A stretch of 64,000 bases of DNA, from the NCBI RefSeq assembly GCF_003369915.1, contig NW_022881614.1, forward strand, positions 6,531,001-6,595,000, in the 5' to 3' direction. The notes below the pieces were generated by a model that ran no database searches, was not told where the DNA came from, and was given only the letters and a program-made list of their open reading frames with translations. The first letter of the stretch is position 1, and every line of letters starts with the position of its first letter. Positions 11,478 through 22,529 of the stretch are shown one piece after another. A program made the position numbers and the translations under genes. Source of the DNA: Drosophila miranda (lineage: Eukaryota > Arthropoda > Insecta > Diptera > Drosophilidae).

Positions 11478-12092
11478 TCACTGAGGGAATACATTTGAGC
11501 TATTTCGACTTCGCTTTACTTTTCTGCTGAACTTTAGCGTTAGACCCTGGGGATACAGTTCTCGTGTATGCCACATGGCTTCATTATCGGAAATCCCCGG
11601 CTTTTCTATGGCAAATGCATTATGCTTTATGTCAACCTGTGGTGATCTTTTCCACATGAAGAGTTCTACGAGGGGTTTCAGAAGAAGAAAGTAAAAGATT
11701 TCGGCCAGTGAGATTACACTAAAGCCCATAAACAGGCCCATGACGCCACCAATGTTAGCTGGAGTGCACGAAAGAGTAGAATAAAGTTATCTGTCATAGA
11801 GACAGTAGTGATCAACTTACACATGAACTCTGTCTATCCGACATAGGCATTCTTCATATTGCCGTAGTAGACGGACTCACGGTAGTAGACATTGATGACT
11901 GCTATGTTCTCACTCAGATACGATTTGTTCTTGCTCTCCACCAGAGGATTGGCCAACTGGAATTTGCTAGTGGCCAGGGGAAAGGAGAAGCTGGCCAAGT
12001 AGCTGAGGTCGAAGCATTGTGGCGTTGCTGTAGATCTGCGGATAGTCAAAGGGTATGCAGGCACACGACTCGTACAAGTATCCAGCCATGCA
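11478..12092 (-). pseudogene. ppk12: Pickpocket (DEG/ENaC) channel, C-terminal exons, disrupted
   Basis: DEG/ENaC channels are trimeric sodium channels with two membrane helices. The last exon (11478-11758) encodes the second helix and its selectivity region (GLFMGFS followed by LAEIFYFLLLKPLVELF). A GT-AG intron (11759-11820, donor GTAAGT) separates it from the preceding exon (11821-12092), with cysteine-rich ectoderm (ESCACIPF) and the pre-helix stretch. A TAG at 11834-11836 interrupts the frame just before the donor, and the frame changes near 12020-12030. The exon is cut at 12092 by an errantivirus; the rest of the gene continues at 19924. The ppk12 name rests on remembered synteny with Rad50 and CG10344; family membership is secure, the paralogue is not. 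Confidence 0.7.
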
Positions 12093-12623
12093 AGTTAACG
12101 TACCCAATTCTATTGAGCTCTTATACGAGTTGTAAACAATCTTTGGCTTTCCAAAACGAAAACAATTTCAATCTTGGGCCTCCGCCTAATTGATTTTTAA
12201 GTTAAACAATCTCAAGGGCTCCCGCCGCAATCCCAATCTTTGACACTCGCCTAAATGGAAAACCAATGTTTGCCCACACCCGGCTTCTCATAAACAATCT
12301 CACTCCCGGCTTTCTGCAGATCCTGCACTTTAGGCATTTTACAGTTCTCTCTTTGGATGACGAAATCCAATACTCGGGATGGCGAAATCAATTGAAATGT
12401 TTATAGAAAAACTATTCCCGAAAGGTATCAACGCTGCAAAGATCAGAAAGTTCAAGTCAGTCTTGATCCAGAAGCGACACCGCAAAGTCGAGCTAAAAAT
12501 TAAGATCGCGCAAACACTTTGCCCGGAATCCTTTGTGACCCTCTACTTAAATCTATATCAGTGAAGTTAGAAGTAAAATAAAAACTTTTTAAAAACACAA
12601 TCCGCTACCGCAGTTATTTAATT
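12093..12623 (+). repeat. 5' LTR of errantivirus copy 1
   Basis: 531 bp, nearly identical to the 3' LTR but with several substitutions (for example around 12200), so the insertion is not brand new. It contains an Inr-like ACAGTTC at about 12340, a 61-codon open frame, and AATAAA just after its stop. Confidence 0.95.
12379..12564 (+). CDS. LTR-embedded small basic ORF (61 aa)
   Basis: An ATG in an AUG-rich context opens a 61-codon frame inside the LTR, ending TGA directly before the polyadenylation signal. The product is Lys/Arg-rich (about 14 basic residues), with a hydrophobic N-terminal helix-like segment (IEMFIEKLF) and a C-terminal tail ending LYLNLYQ. If transcription starts near the Inr-like site about 40 bp upstream, this would be the first ORF on the genomic RNA. 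All four LTR copies in the window keep it open. No homologue recognised; it may be a leader ORF or chance. Confidence 0.35.
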   Translation: MAKSIEMFIEKLFPKGINAAKIRKFKSVLIQKRHRKVELKIKIAQTLCPESFVTLYLNLYQ

Positions 12624-12641
12624 GGCGCCCAACGTGGGGCG
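12624..12641 (+). promoter_or_regulatory. Primer binding site, errantivirus copy 1
   Basis: GGCGCCCAACGTGGGGCG follows the LTR end directly; with the preceding T it matches the TGG-initial tRNA-Ser-type primer site of the 17.6/297/ZAM group. Confidence 0.8.
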
Positions 12642-12967
12642 ACGTTGTATAAAAAGCACCGAATAATAAAAGTGTTGCGTCGTGCCGAAACCCGAAGGAC
12701 AATTAATTAATGGAATAAATCCTTCAGATATAAAAACGCGGAGTGACTGTGAGATATAAGATAAGAAAAAGTGAGATAAAAAGGAAACAAACCGGAGCTT
12801 AGGGTGTGCAAAAATAAATACAATATACAATACAAATACAAATACAATACAAAATACAAATAAATACAAAAGCTAATCAAGACAATTCAAAAATACAAAA
12901 AAAACAAAAAAACCAAAGTTTTTAAACAAAACCAACCAAACCAAAACACAAAGAAAGTGAAACTATC

Positions 12968-13125
12968 AGCTAAACCAAAGAAGGAAGACCCCCAGAAGAC
13001 CCAGTTAAACAAAGAAATTTAAGAAGGAAGACCCGTTCGAAGACCTGTCAGCCAAATCAAGAAGGAAGACCCGTTCGAAGATCTGTCAGCCAAACTAAGA
13101 AGGACGACCCCTACCGGATAGTTCG
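12968..13125 (+). repeat. Tandem repeats in the errantivirus leader
   Basis: The motif AAGAAGGAAGACCC followed by a CAGCCAAA segment recurs three to four times between the primer site and gag, with a period of about 40 bp. The same array is present in inverted orientation in copy 2 (around 35600-35760). It could affect RNA packaging or translation; no function is shown. Confidence 0.7.
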
Positions 13126-13244
13126 TGAGCAAAAGTTGTATTAATAAATATATAAGTTCAATTAGGTTATATTAGATTATAAAAACAAAAATATAAGAAA
13201 AATTTAAGGTGGTTCAACTAAATTTAGATTTAAAAAAACTAAAA

Positions 13245-14419
13245 ATGATTAACTCACAAACAAGGACCGATCTCACTGCAGATCTGGTCAAACAATTGAT
13301 AGCATTTCAAATTTCACAAGTACAGGAGCAAATTGTAAATTTAAAACAACAAATAGAAACTAAATCCGATCAGGTATCAGATTATCAGGCAGAAACAATA
13401 GACGAGACAATAAAAGATGACACCACATTAAAGGTAATAGAATCCCTACCAATTTTCAATGGTGGATTAAACCAATACGTAGGATGGAGGGAAGCTGCAG
13501 AAACTGCAGTGAAGTTATATAAGAAAGGAAGTAAGCAATATTATATTGCCTTAACAATTTTGAGAAACAAAATAACAGGACCAGCACATGACGCACTGAC
13601 CAATCACGGGACAGTTTTAAATTTTGATGCCATACTTTCACGACTTGACTTTGTTTACAGTGACAAGAGACCAATTTACATAATAGAACAGGAGTTAAGC
13701 GTTCTCCGACAAGGGAACCTTTCAATAATAGATTTCTATAACGAGGTTAACAAGAAAATGACCTTGTTAATAAATAAGACAATAATGACTCACGGAAAGG
13801 ACAGTGAAATCACGAAAGAATCAAATAAGAAAATTAGAGACAATGCCTTACGCATTTTTGTCACTGGCCTAAACGGCCAGATTTACCGAATGCCTTGGCA
13901 AAGGTACAGGAATTGCAATCAAATAACATTCGGGCCCAATTTGCCTACCAATTCAGTGGCCCCAGAAATTCAGGGAATAATAACTACAATACATTAAGAT
14001 TCAACCAACGACAACCAAGGACTAATAGTTCACCATTCGACCAAAAAAAGGATCTTCAGAGGAATAACATGTCATGGGGACAACCCTATTTCTTGGGTAA
14101 TAGACAACAAAATCAGGCCCCAGAACCAATGGATGTAGACGAATCGATACAAATCAAGAACCGACAGAACAGCAATCAATTCAGGGGAAATAATAATAAT
14201 AGAAATTATCGGGAGAATACTAACGGTTATTATAGGAGAAATAATAACAATTATAACCAAGCTCAGCATTTTAGGGCAAACGTAGTACCTAATAATCAGT
14301 CTAACGAAAATCAGGCGCAGAAACGAAAGCCAAACGAAATGTCGGAACAACCGGCTAATAAAGCAATGCGGATAAATAACATTGAGGAGGACCATTTTTT
14401 AGATCAGCCCCCGAAGTAG
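13245..14419 (+). pseudogene. gag, errantivirus copy 1 (one frame break)
   Basis: The first frame, from the ATG at 13245 (MINSQTRTDLTADLV), encodes a capsid-like domain (ESLPIFNGG, then YIALTILRNKI). It changes frame at about 13883, where a GGCC run appears one C short, and continues in the second frame through an Asn/Arg/Gln-rich nucleocapsid-like tail without CCHC knuckles, usual for this group. The same break occurs in copy 2, so either both derive from a defective parent or the assembly shortened the run in both. Confidence 0.85.
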
Positions 14420-14439
14420 GTCTGCCCTACTTAAAAAGA

Positions 14440-16727
14440 TTGGATAAAAAAATAAACAGAGAATTAAAAGTTTTGATAGATACGGGAGCAACTTTCTGTT
14501 ATATAAAAAAGGGAATTTACGAAAATAAAAAAGAATTATCAATTTATAAAAAAGTTGCTACAGTGAATGGGTTTTCAATAATTAAATATTTCCATAATAT
14601 AACTATTTTCAACACAAAACAAGTGTTTTATGAAAAAGATGGAATGGAGGCAGATTTACTAATAGGATTTAACCTATTAAAGAAAATCGGAGCTGTTATT
14701 GATACAGGAAAGGGGACTTTAAGTTATAAAGACAATGAGGAGAAACTAATATATGACGAGGTACTTTCTTTAAACAAATTAACCTTTATAGAAGGAAAAA
14801 CCATCCTTCCGTTGAAGGAATATATAATAAAAAAATATTTTGAAGAAGAAAAAGAAATGAAAAGTGATTCAGTAAAGGTAGAAGGAAGTTTATATAGCTT
14901 GGGATCAAAAAATCCTGAGAACGCCGACGAAGAATTATCCGTCAATAGTTTGGGATTCAAATATCCTGAACCCGCCGTCGTTGAATTATCCGACATCCAA
15001 AGTTTTAATAGTTTGGGATCAAAAAATCCTGAGCACGCCGACGTTGAATTATCCGACACTAAAAGTTCGAATAGTTTGGGATTAAAAAATCCTGAACACG
15101 CCGTCGTTGAATTATCCGACAATGAACAATTTAAAAGTTTGGGATGCAAAAATCCTGAACGCGCCGTCGTAGAAATATCCGACATTCAAAATTATGCAAA
15201 TTCTGAATTGAAAAAAATGAAATTGTATAACACAATAACCTACAGAGAGGACAATTTAGAAAATCTCAGAGAGAAAATGGTATCTATCATCGAAGAAGAC
15301 CATGCCAATATAAATTTACAGTTACCGTTCAGAACGGATATAAAAGGAGAGATTAACACTGAACATGATAGACCGGTATATGGCAAGCAGTATCCATACG
15401 CTTCTTCGGTTAACGATTTCGTTAATAACGAAATAAGTAAAATGTTAGATGAAGGTATAATCAGACCTAGTAAAAGCCCATATAATTCACCGGTAATAGT
15501 AGTACCAAAGAAGGGAGTAAATGAGGACGGAACTCCTAAACATAGATTAGTAATAGACTTTAAGAAACTTAATGAAAACACCATACCGGATAGATACCCT
15601 ATGCAAGATCCTTCAGTAATCCTTGCCAATTTAGGTAAGGCAAAGTATTTCTCGGCCATTGATTTAGAGTCAGGTTTCTATCAGATTTTAATGAGGGAAT
15701 CAGATATTGAAAAAACATCTTTTTCCATAAATAACGGCAAATATGAATTTCTAAGAATGCCTATGGGATTGACGAACGCTCCCAGAATTTTCCAAAGAGC
15801 AATGGACGATATACTTAGAGAACAAGTTGGGAAAACTTGTCACGTCTATATGGACGATATAATAATATTTTCAAAAACTATAGAACAACATAATAAAGAT
15901 CTAATTCATATAATACAGATATTGCAAAACGCTAACATGAAAATTTCCCTAGAAAAGTCTAAATTCTTTCAATTGGAAACCAAGTTTCTGGGATACATTG
16001 TTTCCCAAAATATCATTAAAACAGATCCAGACAAAATCTCCACAATACAAAACTATCCAATTCCTAAAAATATCAGAGAGCTACGTAGCTTCTTAGGACT
16101 AACAGGGTATTACAGAAAATTTGTCCGAAATTATGCTACAATTGCCAAACCATTAACAAAATATCTCAGTGGAGTAAATGGGAAAGTTTCACGAAGGGCA
16201 TCCAAGAAAACATTAATACAGCTGGATGAACCAGCAATGGGAGCATTTAATAATTTAAAGGACAGTTTAATAGCACATATTGAATTAGTACAACCAGATT
16301 ACAATAAAAAATTCACATTAACCACAGATGCATCGGACATAGCAATAGGTGCAGTTTTGTCGCAAGATGGGAATCCCATAACATTTATTTCTAAAACTTT
16401 AAGTAAAACCGAGCAGTTATATGCTACTAATAAAAAGGAATTATTAGCTATTGTATGGGCATTAAAAATTTGCGAAATTATTTATACGGAGTGAGTGGAA
16501 TTGAAATACATACAGATCACCAACCTTTGTCCTTTGCAATGTCGCAAAAAAATCCAAATGTTGAAATGAAACGTTGGTATTACTTCATAGAAAGTTTCAC
16601 ACCAAAAATCATTTATAAGCCAGGCTCAACTAACGTAGTAGCGGACGCTTTATCTCGGATTAAAATAAATCATATGACAGATAGTGATGTCGACCAGACA
16701 GAATCAGAATCAGACATAAATACTTAG
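14440..16727 (+). pseudogene. pol: protease, RT and RNase H, copy 1
   Basis: The first frame (to 16494) carries the protease active site LIDTGATFCYI near residue 11, an unusual spacer of tandem peptide repeats (about residues 150-245), then RT with RLVIDFKKLN, AIDLESGFYQ, MPMGLTNAP and the catalytic YMDDIII, and RNase H starting TTDASDIAIGAV. The frame breaks at about 16476 in an A-run and resumes in the overlapping frame (IHTDHQPLSF, tether VVADALSR), ending TAG at 16725. The identical A-run break is present in copy 2. Confidence 0.9.
14896..15180 (+). repeat. Tandem peptide-coding repeats between protease and RT
   Basis: Five imperfect units share the peptide pattern SLG-x-K-x-PE-x-A-x-VELSD, each about 19-23 codons. 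Units have diverged mainly at the variable positions, and the reading frame is preserved across all of them. Copy 2 carries the same five units with different substitutions in the third. I know of no errantivirus with such a repeat here. Confidence 0.85.
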
Positions 16728-17942
16728 CATTCAGCAGAGAGTAGTTTTGAAAACGTCATTCAAGAGACTAGCAAGCCTCTAAACCAATTTAAACAGCAGC
16801 TACTATTAGCGCAAGGGAGATTCACAGTTCATGAGTTAGTAAGAGTTTATGAAAATACCCGACATATTATTGAATTTGATACGGTAGACAATCTGCTAAT
16901 CATTTTAAAAGAATTTATTCAGCCTCACTTAACCACAGGAATACACTGCACTTTAGAAGATTTATACCTTATCCAAAATAAGCTAAAGGAAAACTTCATA
17001 AATAAATTTCTCTTCACGAGAAAGTTCCTCCAAGATGTAGTAAATTCAGAAGATAAAGCTATAATTATAGAAGAAACACATTGCAGAGCCCATAGATGAC
17101 TAGACGAAAATTACAAGCAAATAACTAAGCTGTATTATTGGCCAAACCTGCACAAAAAATTAAAAGAATATATAAAAAATTGTGAGATCTGTAACAAAAA
17201 CAAATATCACAGACACCCTGTAAAAATTCCAATTGGGGAAGCTCCCATTCCAGCAAAAGAAGGAGATCAATTACACTTAGACATATACTATGCCCAAAAC
17301 CTAACATTCATAACTTGTATAGATTCTTATTCCAAATACTTGGTGGTCAAGGAAATTCAAAGTAAATTAAACATTGAAAATAAGGTAATGGAAATTTTGC
17401 AACACTTTCCGTTAGCAACATCTTTAATGACTGACAACGAACCAAGCTTTACTTCAGCACAATTTAGATCATTCATACAAAGAAGTAACTTAACTATTTA
17501 TTATGCTGATCCCAGCCACAGCACCTCAAATGGTCAGGTAGAAAGGGTATATTCCACACTAACAGAAATAGCGCGGTGCATCAAGGATGAACTAAATCTA
17601 ACAGATTATTCAGAAATAATAATAAGGGCGCCACTGAAATATAACCTGACGATACATTCAACGACCAATCAAATGCCATATGACATATTGTATAACAAAA
17701 TAGAACACAAGCATAATCCAATATTACTTAAGGAAGCTCAGACCAAAATGCTTAAGCTACATAACAAAGATAGAAGAGAAAAAGATTATAAAATAGGAGA
17801 AGTAGTTTATGAAAAGAAATTCGGGGAAAGGAATGAACTTCAATCCCGATACAAAAAGCAGGTAGTCAAAGAAAATCGACCGAATAAAATTATAATCAAC
17901 AATAGAAACAGAATTATACATAAAGATAACATCAAATATTAA
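16728..17942 (+). pseudogene. Integrase region of pol, copy 1 (two in-frame stops)
   Basis: In the same frame as the RNase H tail but after the TAG at 16725, the sequence encodes an integrase: zinc-binding region (ETHCRAH, later CEICNKN), catalytic core (HLDIYYAQ, TDNEPSF, NGQVERVYSTLTE) and a basic C-terminal part. A TGA at 17097 lies inside the zinc-binding region. Both stops recur in copy 2. This enzyme would insert the cDNA into the genome; the stops would prevent full-length expression. Confidence 0.85.
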
Positions 17943-17960
17943 AGATTTTTTTTCCAGAAA

Positions 17961-19358
17961 ATGTATGCGAATATACTAATACTGACTTTTGTTATATTGA
18001 CGACTTCGGAAGTAATTGACTATACGCATAGTGACTATCTATTGCTCAAAGACGACAGAGACGTTTACACTTATGAAACATACGCTGAACTTTTCCATAT
18101 TACTAATTTGAGTTTTTATAGAGAGATAATTGATAAAGAATCCAAATATGTCAACAAATCAATTAATTCAGACGATGAGTGGGAAATATCAATGGACTTA
18201 AGTCTATTAAAATTAATGATTTCAGAATTAGTTCCAAAACGGAATGAAAGGGGAATAAATGAATTAGGTACCATTTGGAAATGGATAGCAGGCAGCCCTG
18301 ATCATGACGACTTTTTGAAAATACAAAATAAAGTAAATTAATTAACTGAAAATAATAATAAACAATTTGTAATAAATTCCAAATTTTTCAAAGAAATTGA
18401 ATTGCTATCAAATTCATTAAAAAATGTCATCTTCAATGAAGAAACGATACTGAGAAAGCATCGTTTAAAATTAATAACTTTTGACCTACTAAATTTAGTT
18501 GATACCATAACCCTCTTAAAAGTAAACATTTTCAATACAAAAATTTTAAATAAAAACGAAATAGAGGACATTTATAAGCATGAAAAACATCCTGTTGAAC
18601 TGTCTGATCTGCTGGACATTGCAACGGTTAAAATAATTCGAAATGCTGATTTAATAATCATTTACATAAAATATCCTCAAATTAGAGATATTTGCAAATT
18701 TTACCATGCAAGAGCCATCTCACAAAATGATGGAATGTTAGTTATGAGTGAAAAAGTTTGTGAATGTAAGGAGAAATACTATTTAATGAATAATTTTAAA
18801 AGTGAAACTTTTAACAATTACGCACAAATAAATTTAAAGAAGACCTGTTTCACCAATTTACTTAATGGCTTTAAAGCCAACTGCACTAAAAAAAGGGAAA
18901 AAAACAAAGAAATAGACATCATTCAGGATTGTGCCATATTAGTTTCAGGCAAAAATATCGTAGACAATACTACTTTGTTAGGATCGTATCTCCTTATATT
19001 CAACAACACAATTGTAATAAATAATATAACCCACATAAATGATAAGGGTAAAATTCTAAGATATATATCGCATCATAGATATAGCGATTTTGAATTAGTT
19101 GATTATATACAATCGAATGATAAGCAATTTTCTTTTGATAATGTTAATATTTTAAATCCCCTTATAACATTAGGTAATACGGCCTTACCATTAACAACAT
19201 TATTCTTAATCATTTTGATATTGATAATGTTATTTTACTTCGGCTATAAATTAACCAAATTTGTACTTATTAAATCAATAAGAATACCGTCAGAAGAAAT
19301 AGTGGAAAGCAACATTCAAATACTGTCAGAAGAAATTAGAGCTCTATCAGAACTTTAA
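17961..19358 (+). pseudogene. env glycoprotein, errantivirus copy 1 (one in-frame stop)
   Basis: The ATG at 17961 starts a hydrophobic signal-like N-terminus. A basic cleavage-like stretch is followed by the RG-IN-LG pattern and WKWIAGSPDHDD, features of errantivirus Env around the putative fusion peptide. A TAA at 18339-18341 interrupts the frame, which then continues open in the same frame from 18342 to 19358 with conserved cysteines and, near the C-terminus, a long hydrophobic anchor (LFLIILILIMLFYFGY). The mature protein would sit in the virion and cell membrane. As read, Env is truncated before its ectodomain and anchor. Confidence 0.8.
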
Positions 19359-19383
19359 AATGTATCGGGACGAAACATTTAAG

Positions 19384-19392
19384 AATGGGGGG
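19384..19392 (+). promoter_or_regulatory. Polypurine tract, copy 1
   Basis: AATGGGGGG immediately precedes the 3' LTR; this is where plus-strand DNA synthesis would be primed. Confidence 0.7.
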
Positions 19393-19923
19393 AGTTAACG
19401 TACCCAATTCTATTGAGCTCTTATACGAGTTGTAAGCAATCTTTGGCTTTCCAAAACGAAAACAATTTCAATCTTGGGCCTCCGCCTAATTGATTTCTAA
19501 GATGTACAATCTCAAGGGCTCCCGCCGCAATCCCAATCTTTGACACTCGCCTAAATGGAAAACCAATGTTTGCCCACACCCGGCTTCTCATAAACAATCT
19601 CACTCCCGGCTTTCTGCAGATCCTGCACTTTAGGCATTTTACAGTTCTCTCTTTGGATGACGAAATCCAATACTCGGGATGGCGAAATCAATTGAAATGT
19701 TTATAGAAAAACTATTCCCGAAAGGGATCAACGCTGCAAAGATCAGAAAGTTCAAGTCAGTCTTGATCCAGAAGCGACACCGCAAAGTCGAGCTAAAAAT
19801 TAAGATCGCGCAAACACTTTGCCCGGAATCCTTTGTGACCCTCTACTTAAATCTATATCAGTGAAGTTAGAAGTAAAATAAAAACTTTTTAAAAACACAA
19901 TCCGCTACCGCAGTTATTTAATT
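19393..19923 (+). repeat. 3' LTR of errantivirus copy 1
   Basis: 531 bp, matching 12093-12623 with few differences. It includes the 61-codon small ORF at 19679-19864 (differing from the 5' LTR copy by a synonymous change at the Gly codon) and the AATAAA signal. Confidence 0.95.
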
Positions 19924-20427
19924 TGCATTCGTGCTCGCAATTCAGCCGGCTGTAGGTCTTGTAGAAGATCAGTTCCTTCTCGTTTCCGAAAAGCCACTGG
20001 CGACCATCCCGAGAAATGGAGCGAATGGCTGGCACTGCCTCGGCTCGTACCACCTCCATGCGGTAGTTGGTTTCATAGCCGATGGCGGTGATGAGTCCTG
20101 CCTCCTTAACAACAGGTACTTCGGTTGGATTGTGGAAGTAAACCTGCAAAATAATTTAAACACAAGATTACTTGATGGATATCAGATCAATCTTACCTTG
20201 AAGCCGGGTCCATTAGTAGAGGAGCAGTAGTACTCGCTCATCTGGGCATCGAGAACAGCACTAAATCCCAGTGTAATCCCAGTCCCTAGAAGTTCTTGCA
20301 CTAATTACATATATTTTTTTCTATTATCCATAGCCACTCAACAATGGCTGTCGCTGGATAATATTTGGCTGGTAATTTGTCGGGATAACCTGTCTCTGGA
20401 TTCCATTTGACCGCCTCAAACCCATTT
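19924..20427 (-). pseudogene. ppk12: Pickpocket channel, extracellular-domain exons
   Basis: This continues the ppk gene on the far side of the errantivirus. The exon 19924-20143 encodes VYFHNPTEVPVVKEAG and YSRLNCEHEC, typical DEG/ENaC ectodomain. A GT-AG intron (20144-20196) separates it from an upstream exon with TGITLGFSAVLDAQ and YYCSSTNGPGFK. Further upstream, to 20427, WNPETGYPDKLP fits the same domain, perhaps after another short intron. The sequence then abuts a DINE-1 element. About 200 residues expected between here and the first membrane helix are not visible, so a deletion accompanied or preceded the insertion. Confidence 0.7.
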
Positions 20428-20814
20428 TTATACCCGATACTCAAAATGAGTATTGGGGTGTATTAGATTTTTATACCCGATACTCAAAATGATTATTGGG
20501 GTATATTAGATTTGTGGTAAAAGTGGATTTGTGTAACGTCCAGAAGGAATCGTTTCCGACCCCATAAAGTATATATATTCTTGATCAGCATCAATAGCCG
20601 AGTCGATTGAGACCTGTCTGTCTGTCCAACTGTCCGTCCGTCCGTCTGTCCGTCCGTCCGTCTGTCCGTCTGTCCGTCCCCTTCAGCGCCTAGTGCTCAA
20701 AGACTATAAGAGCTAGAGCAACGATGTTTTGGATCCAGACTTCTGTGATATGTCACTGCTACAAAAATATTTCAAAACTTTGCCCCGCCCACTTCCGCCC
20801 CCACAAAGGCCGAA
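20428..20814 (+). mobile_element. DINE-1/mini-me-like element with GTCY microsatellite
   Basis: It begins with TTTATACCCGATACTC and carries the conserved fly core TATATATTCTTGATCAGCAT, followed by a run of GTCTGTCC/GTCCGTCC units (about 20622-20680) and the CGCCCACTTCCGCCCCC end. These are hallmarks of DINE-1/mini-me (Helentron-related) elements. A partial tandem duplication of its first 40 bp is visible at 20428-20510. It lies inside the pickpocket gene. Confidence 0.8.
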
Positions 20815-21084
20815 CCACTTGGCGTAGATGTTCACGATGAGATTGCATGTGATCACCAAGGCGACCACAAATGAGCAAAAGAAAAATGATCTAATGTCGG
20901 TTGTAGGGGTTGTATTTTTAATTCACATCTCCTCTCACCTCTCCCAACTGCTGAGACCGGAGTCTCCCACAAACTTCAGTCCATGCGGGCCCGTGCTCTT
21001 GAGGAATTCTTTGAGACTCCTGCCAAAGCTCCTCAACAGAAACATAGAGGATCCCTCCCTTTCTGGTTTCTTTGATGACTCCAT
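20815..21084 (-). pseudogene. ppk12: Pickpocket channel, N-terminal exons (copy A)
   Basis: Exon 1 (20939-21084) starts MESSKKPEREG and contains the conserved DEG/ENaC N-terminal motif STGLHGLKFVG before SSWER. A GT-AG intron (20891-20938) leads to exon 2, which encodes the first membrane helix (SFFFCSFVVALVITCNLIV, then NIYAKW). The coding sequence stops at the DINE-1 element. The gene is head to head with the DHHC gene, start codons about 500 bp apart. Confidence 0.7.
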
Positions 21085-21588
21085 TGCAACTATTGAGCTA
21101 ATTCCTGCTAACGTCTTCCCACATTAAAGACCCAAATAATTAATGCGTCCTATCGATTGCGGTGATTTGAGTCGAGTCAGAGAAGATCCTTTCAAGTTAA
21201 TTACTTTGACAACAGTTGCCGCAAGCATTTTCATTCAATTAGGTTTACGTACACTTGTCGTGCGGTCGTGTCTGATAGGATAAGCAAATTGTATCCGCTT
21301 CCACAAGTCCCACATCAAATTGTTGGAGCTTCTCTGCCCTGTGAAATAGTTTTTAATTGATTTAAATATACTTTTAATATGATAAAGTTTCACTCTACCT
21401 CGACTGAAGTGCAGCTCTCGCTTGCGAAGTTTTCCGCAACAAATATGTGGCGCTTTGGCCCCAAAAAAGCTTTAGCCTCATTTGCAATGAAAGCTTGGCC
21501 GCACGTGATGAAAAAGCGAACCATCGTCAGTTCTGGAACTCCAAGCCCTGCGATCGTTGTTTACCTTAAGATATATGTATATACTAAA

Positions 21589-22512
21589 ATGAAAATCCGG
21601 AGCAATCCGCTGCCCCGGCGGCTGGCAGATGTCTTGTGCTTCCTGCTCATCGGCGTCTTTCTGCCGATTGTGTTCATGTTCGAGATTATTGTGGTTCTGC
21701 CGGCATTCCACGAGCCGGGCGGCTTCTTCCACACCTTCACCTTCCTCATGGCCATGTTTCTGGTGTTCAACATCAAGGGGAACATGATCGCATGCATGAT
21801 GATCGACACCAGCGTAATCGGTGAGCCAGACAGTGTCCAGCCGATGGCCCAGTGATGGGAACTACTATGAACCATTTCAATCCACAGTCAAGCAAGTAAA
21901 GCCGCCGCCGGAGCAGTCGGCGGAGCGCCTTGAGTGGCGCGAGTGCACAGAGTGCAAACGGCTGGCCCCGCCCAGATCGTGGCACTGCAAGATATGCGGC
22001 GCTTGCATACTGAAGCGGGATCACCACTGCCTATACACGGGCTGTTGCATCGGCCACCAGAACCATCGCTTCTTTATGGGCTTCATTTTCTATTTGTTTG
22101 TGGGCTCTGTGTACGCCCTGGTCTACAACTCGATCTACATGTGGATAATCCATAGCAGCATATACTCCAATTGGCTGACAGTCCTCAAGCTGACCTGCCC
22201 CATGTTGCTGCTGTGACCGGCGGCTTCTGGACCAACATCTACCTGCTCTTTTACAGCCTCAATGTGCTGGCCTTGGCGTACGGCATCCTCCTGTTGGGCT
22301 ATCATGTGCCGATTGTGCTCCGTGGCGGAGTTCCCGCCGACCGCACGAAGCAGCGAAAGCTCAAACACAAACGAGGAGTCAGGCAGAACCTAAGAAGTGT
22401 CTTTGGAGTGCGCATGCACATAGCCTGGCTATCGCCACTCATTCGCAGTGATCTACCCGACGATGGCTACCACTGGAGGGCCTCTACCTCTACCAAGGAG
22501 AGCGAGGACTGA
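21589..22512 (+). pseudogene. CG10344: DHHC palmitoyltransferase, copy A (frameshifted)
   Basis: DHHC enzymes transfer palmitate to cysteines of target proteins in Golgi/ER membranes. Exon 1 (21589-21820, MKIRSNPLPRR) has two membrane helices. A 67-bp GT-AG intron (21821-21887) is followed by exon 2 with the cysteine-rich CECTECKR...CKICGAC region and the catalytic DHHC (DHHCLYTGCCIGHQNHRFF), then two further helices. At about 22212 one G is missing (CTGCTGTGACC versus CTGCTGGTGACC in copies B and C), producing an immediate TGA before the last helices. The CG10344 (ZDHHC24-like) name rests on family type and remembered synteny. Confidence 0.75.
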
Positions 22513-22529
22513 TCTGTGTTTGAGCTAGG

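Larger units (their letters stand above)
12093..19923 (+). mobile_element. Errantivirus (gypsy-like endogenous retrovirus), copy 1
   Basis: A 7.8-kb element with 531-bp LTRs (starting AGTTAACG, ending TTTAATT), flanked by TGCA at 12089-12092 and 19924-19927. A GGCGCCCAACGTGGGGC primer site (tRNA-Ser type in the 17.6/297/ZAM group) follows the 5' LTR, and a G-rich polypurine tract precedes the 3' LTR. Order is gag, pol, env, as in insect errantiviruses. gag, pol and env each carry a frame break, so this copy is defective as sequenced. It interrupts the pickpocket exon, and the ppk sequence resumes exactly after the duplicated TGCA. Confidence 0.95.
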
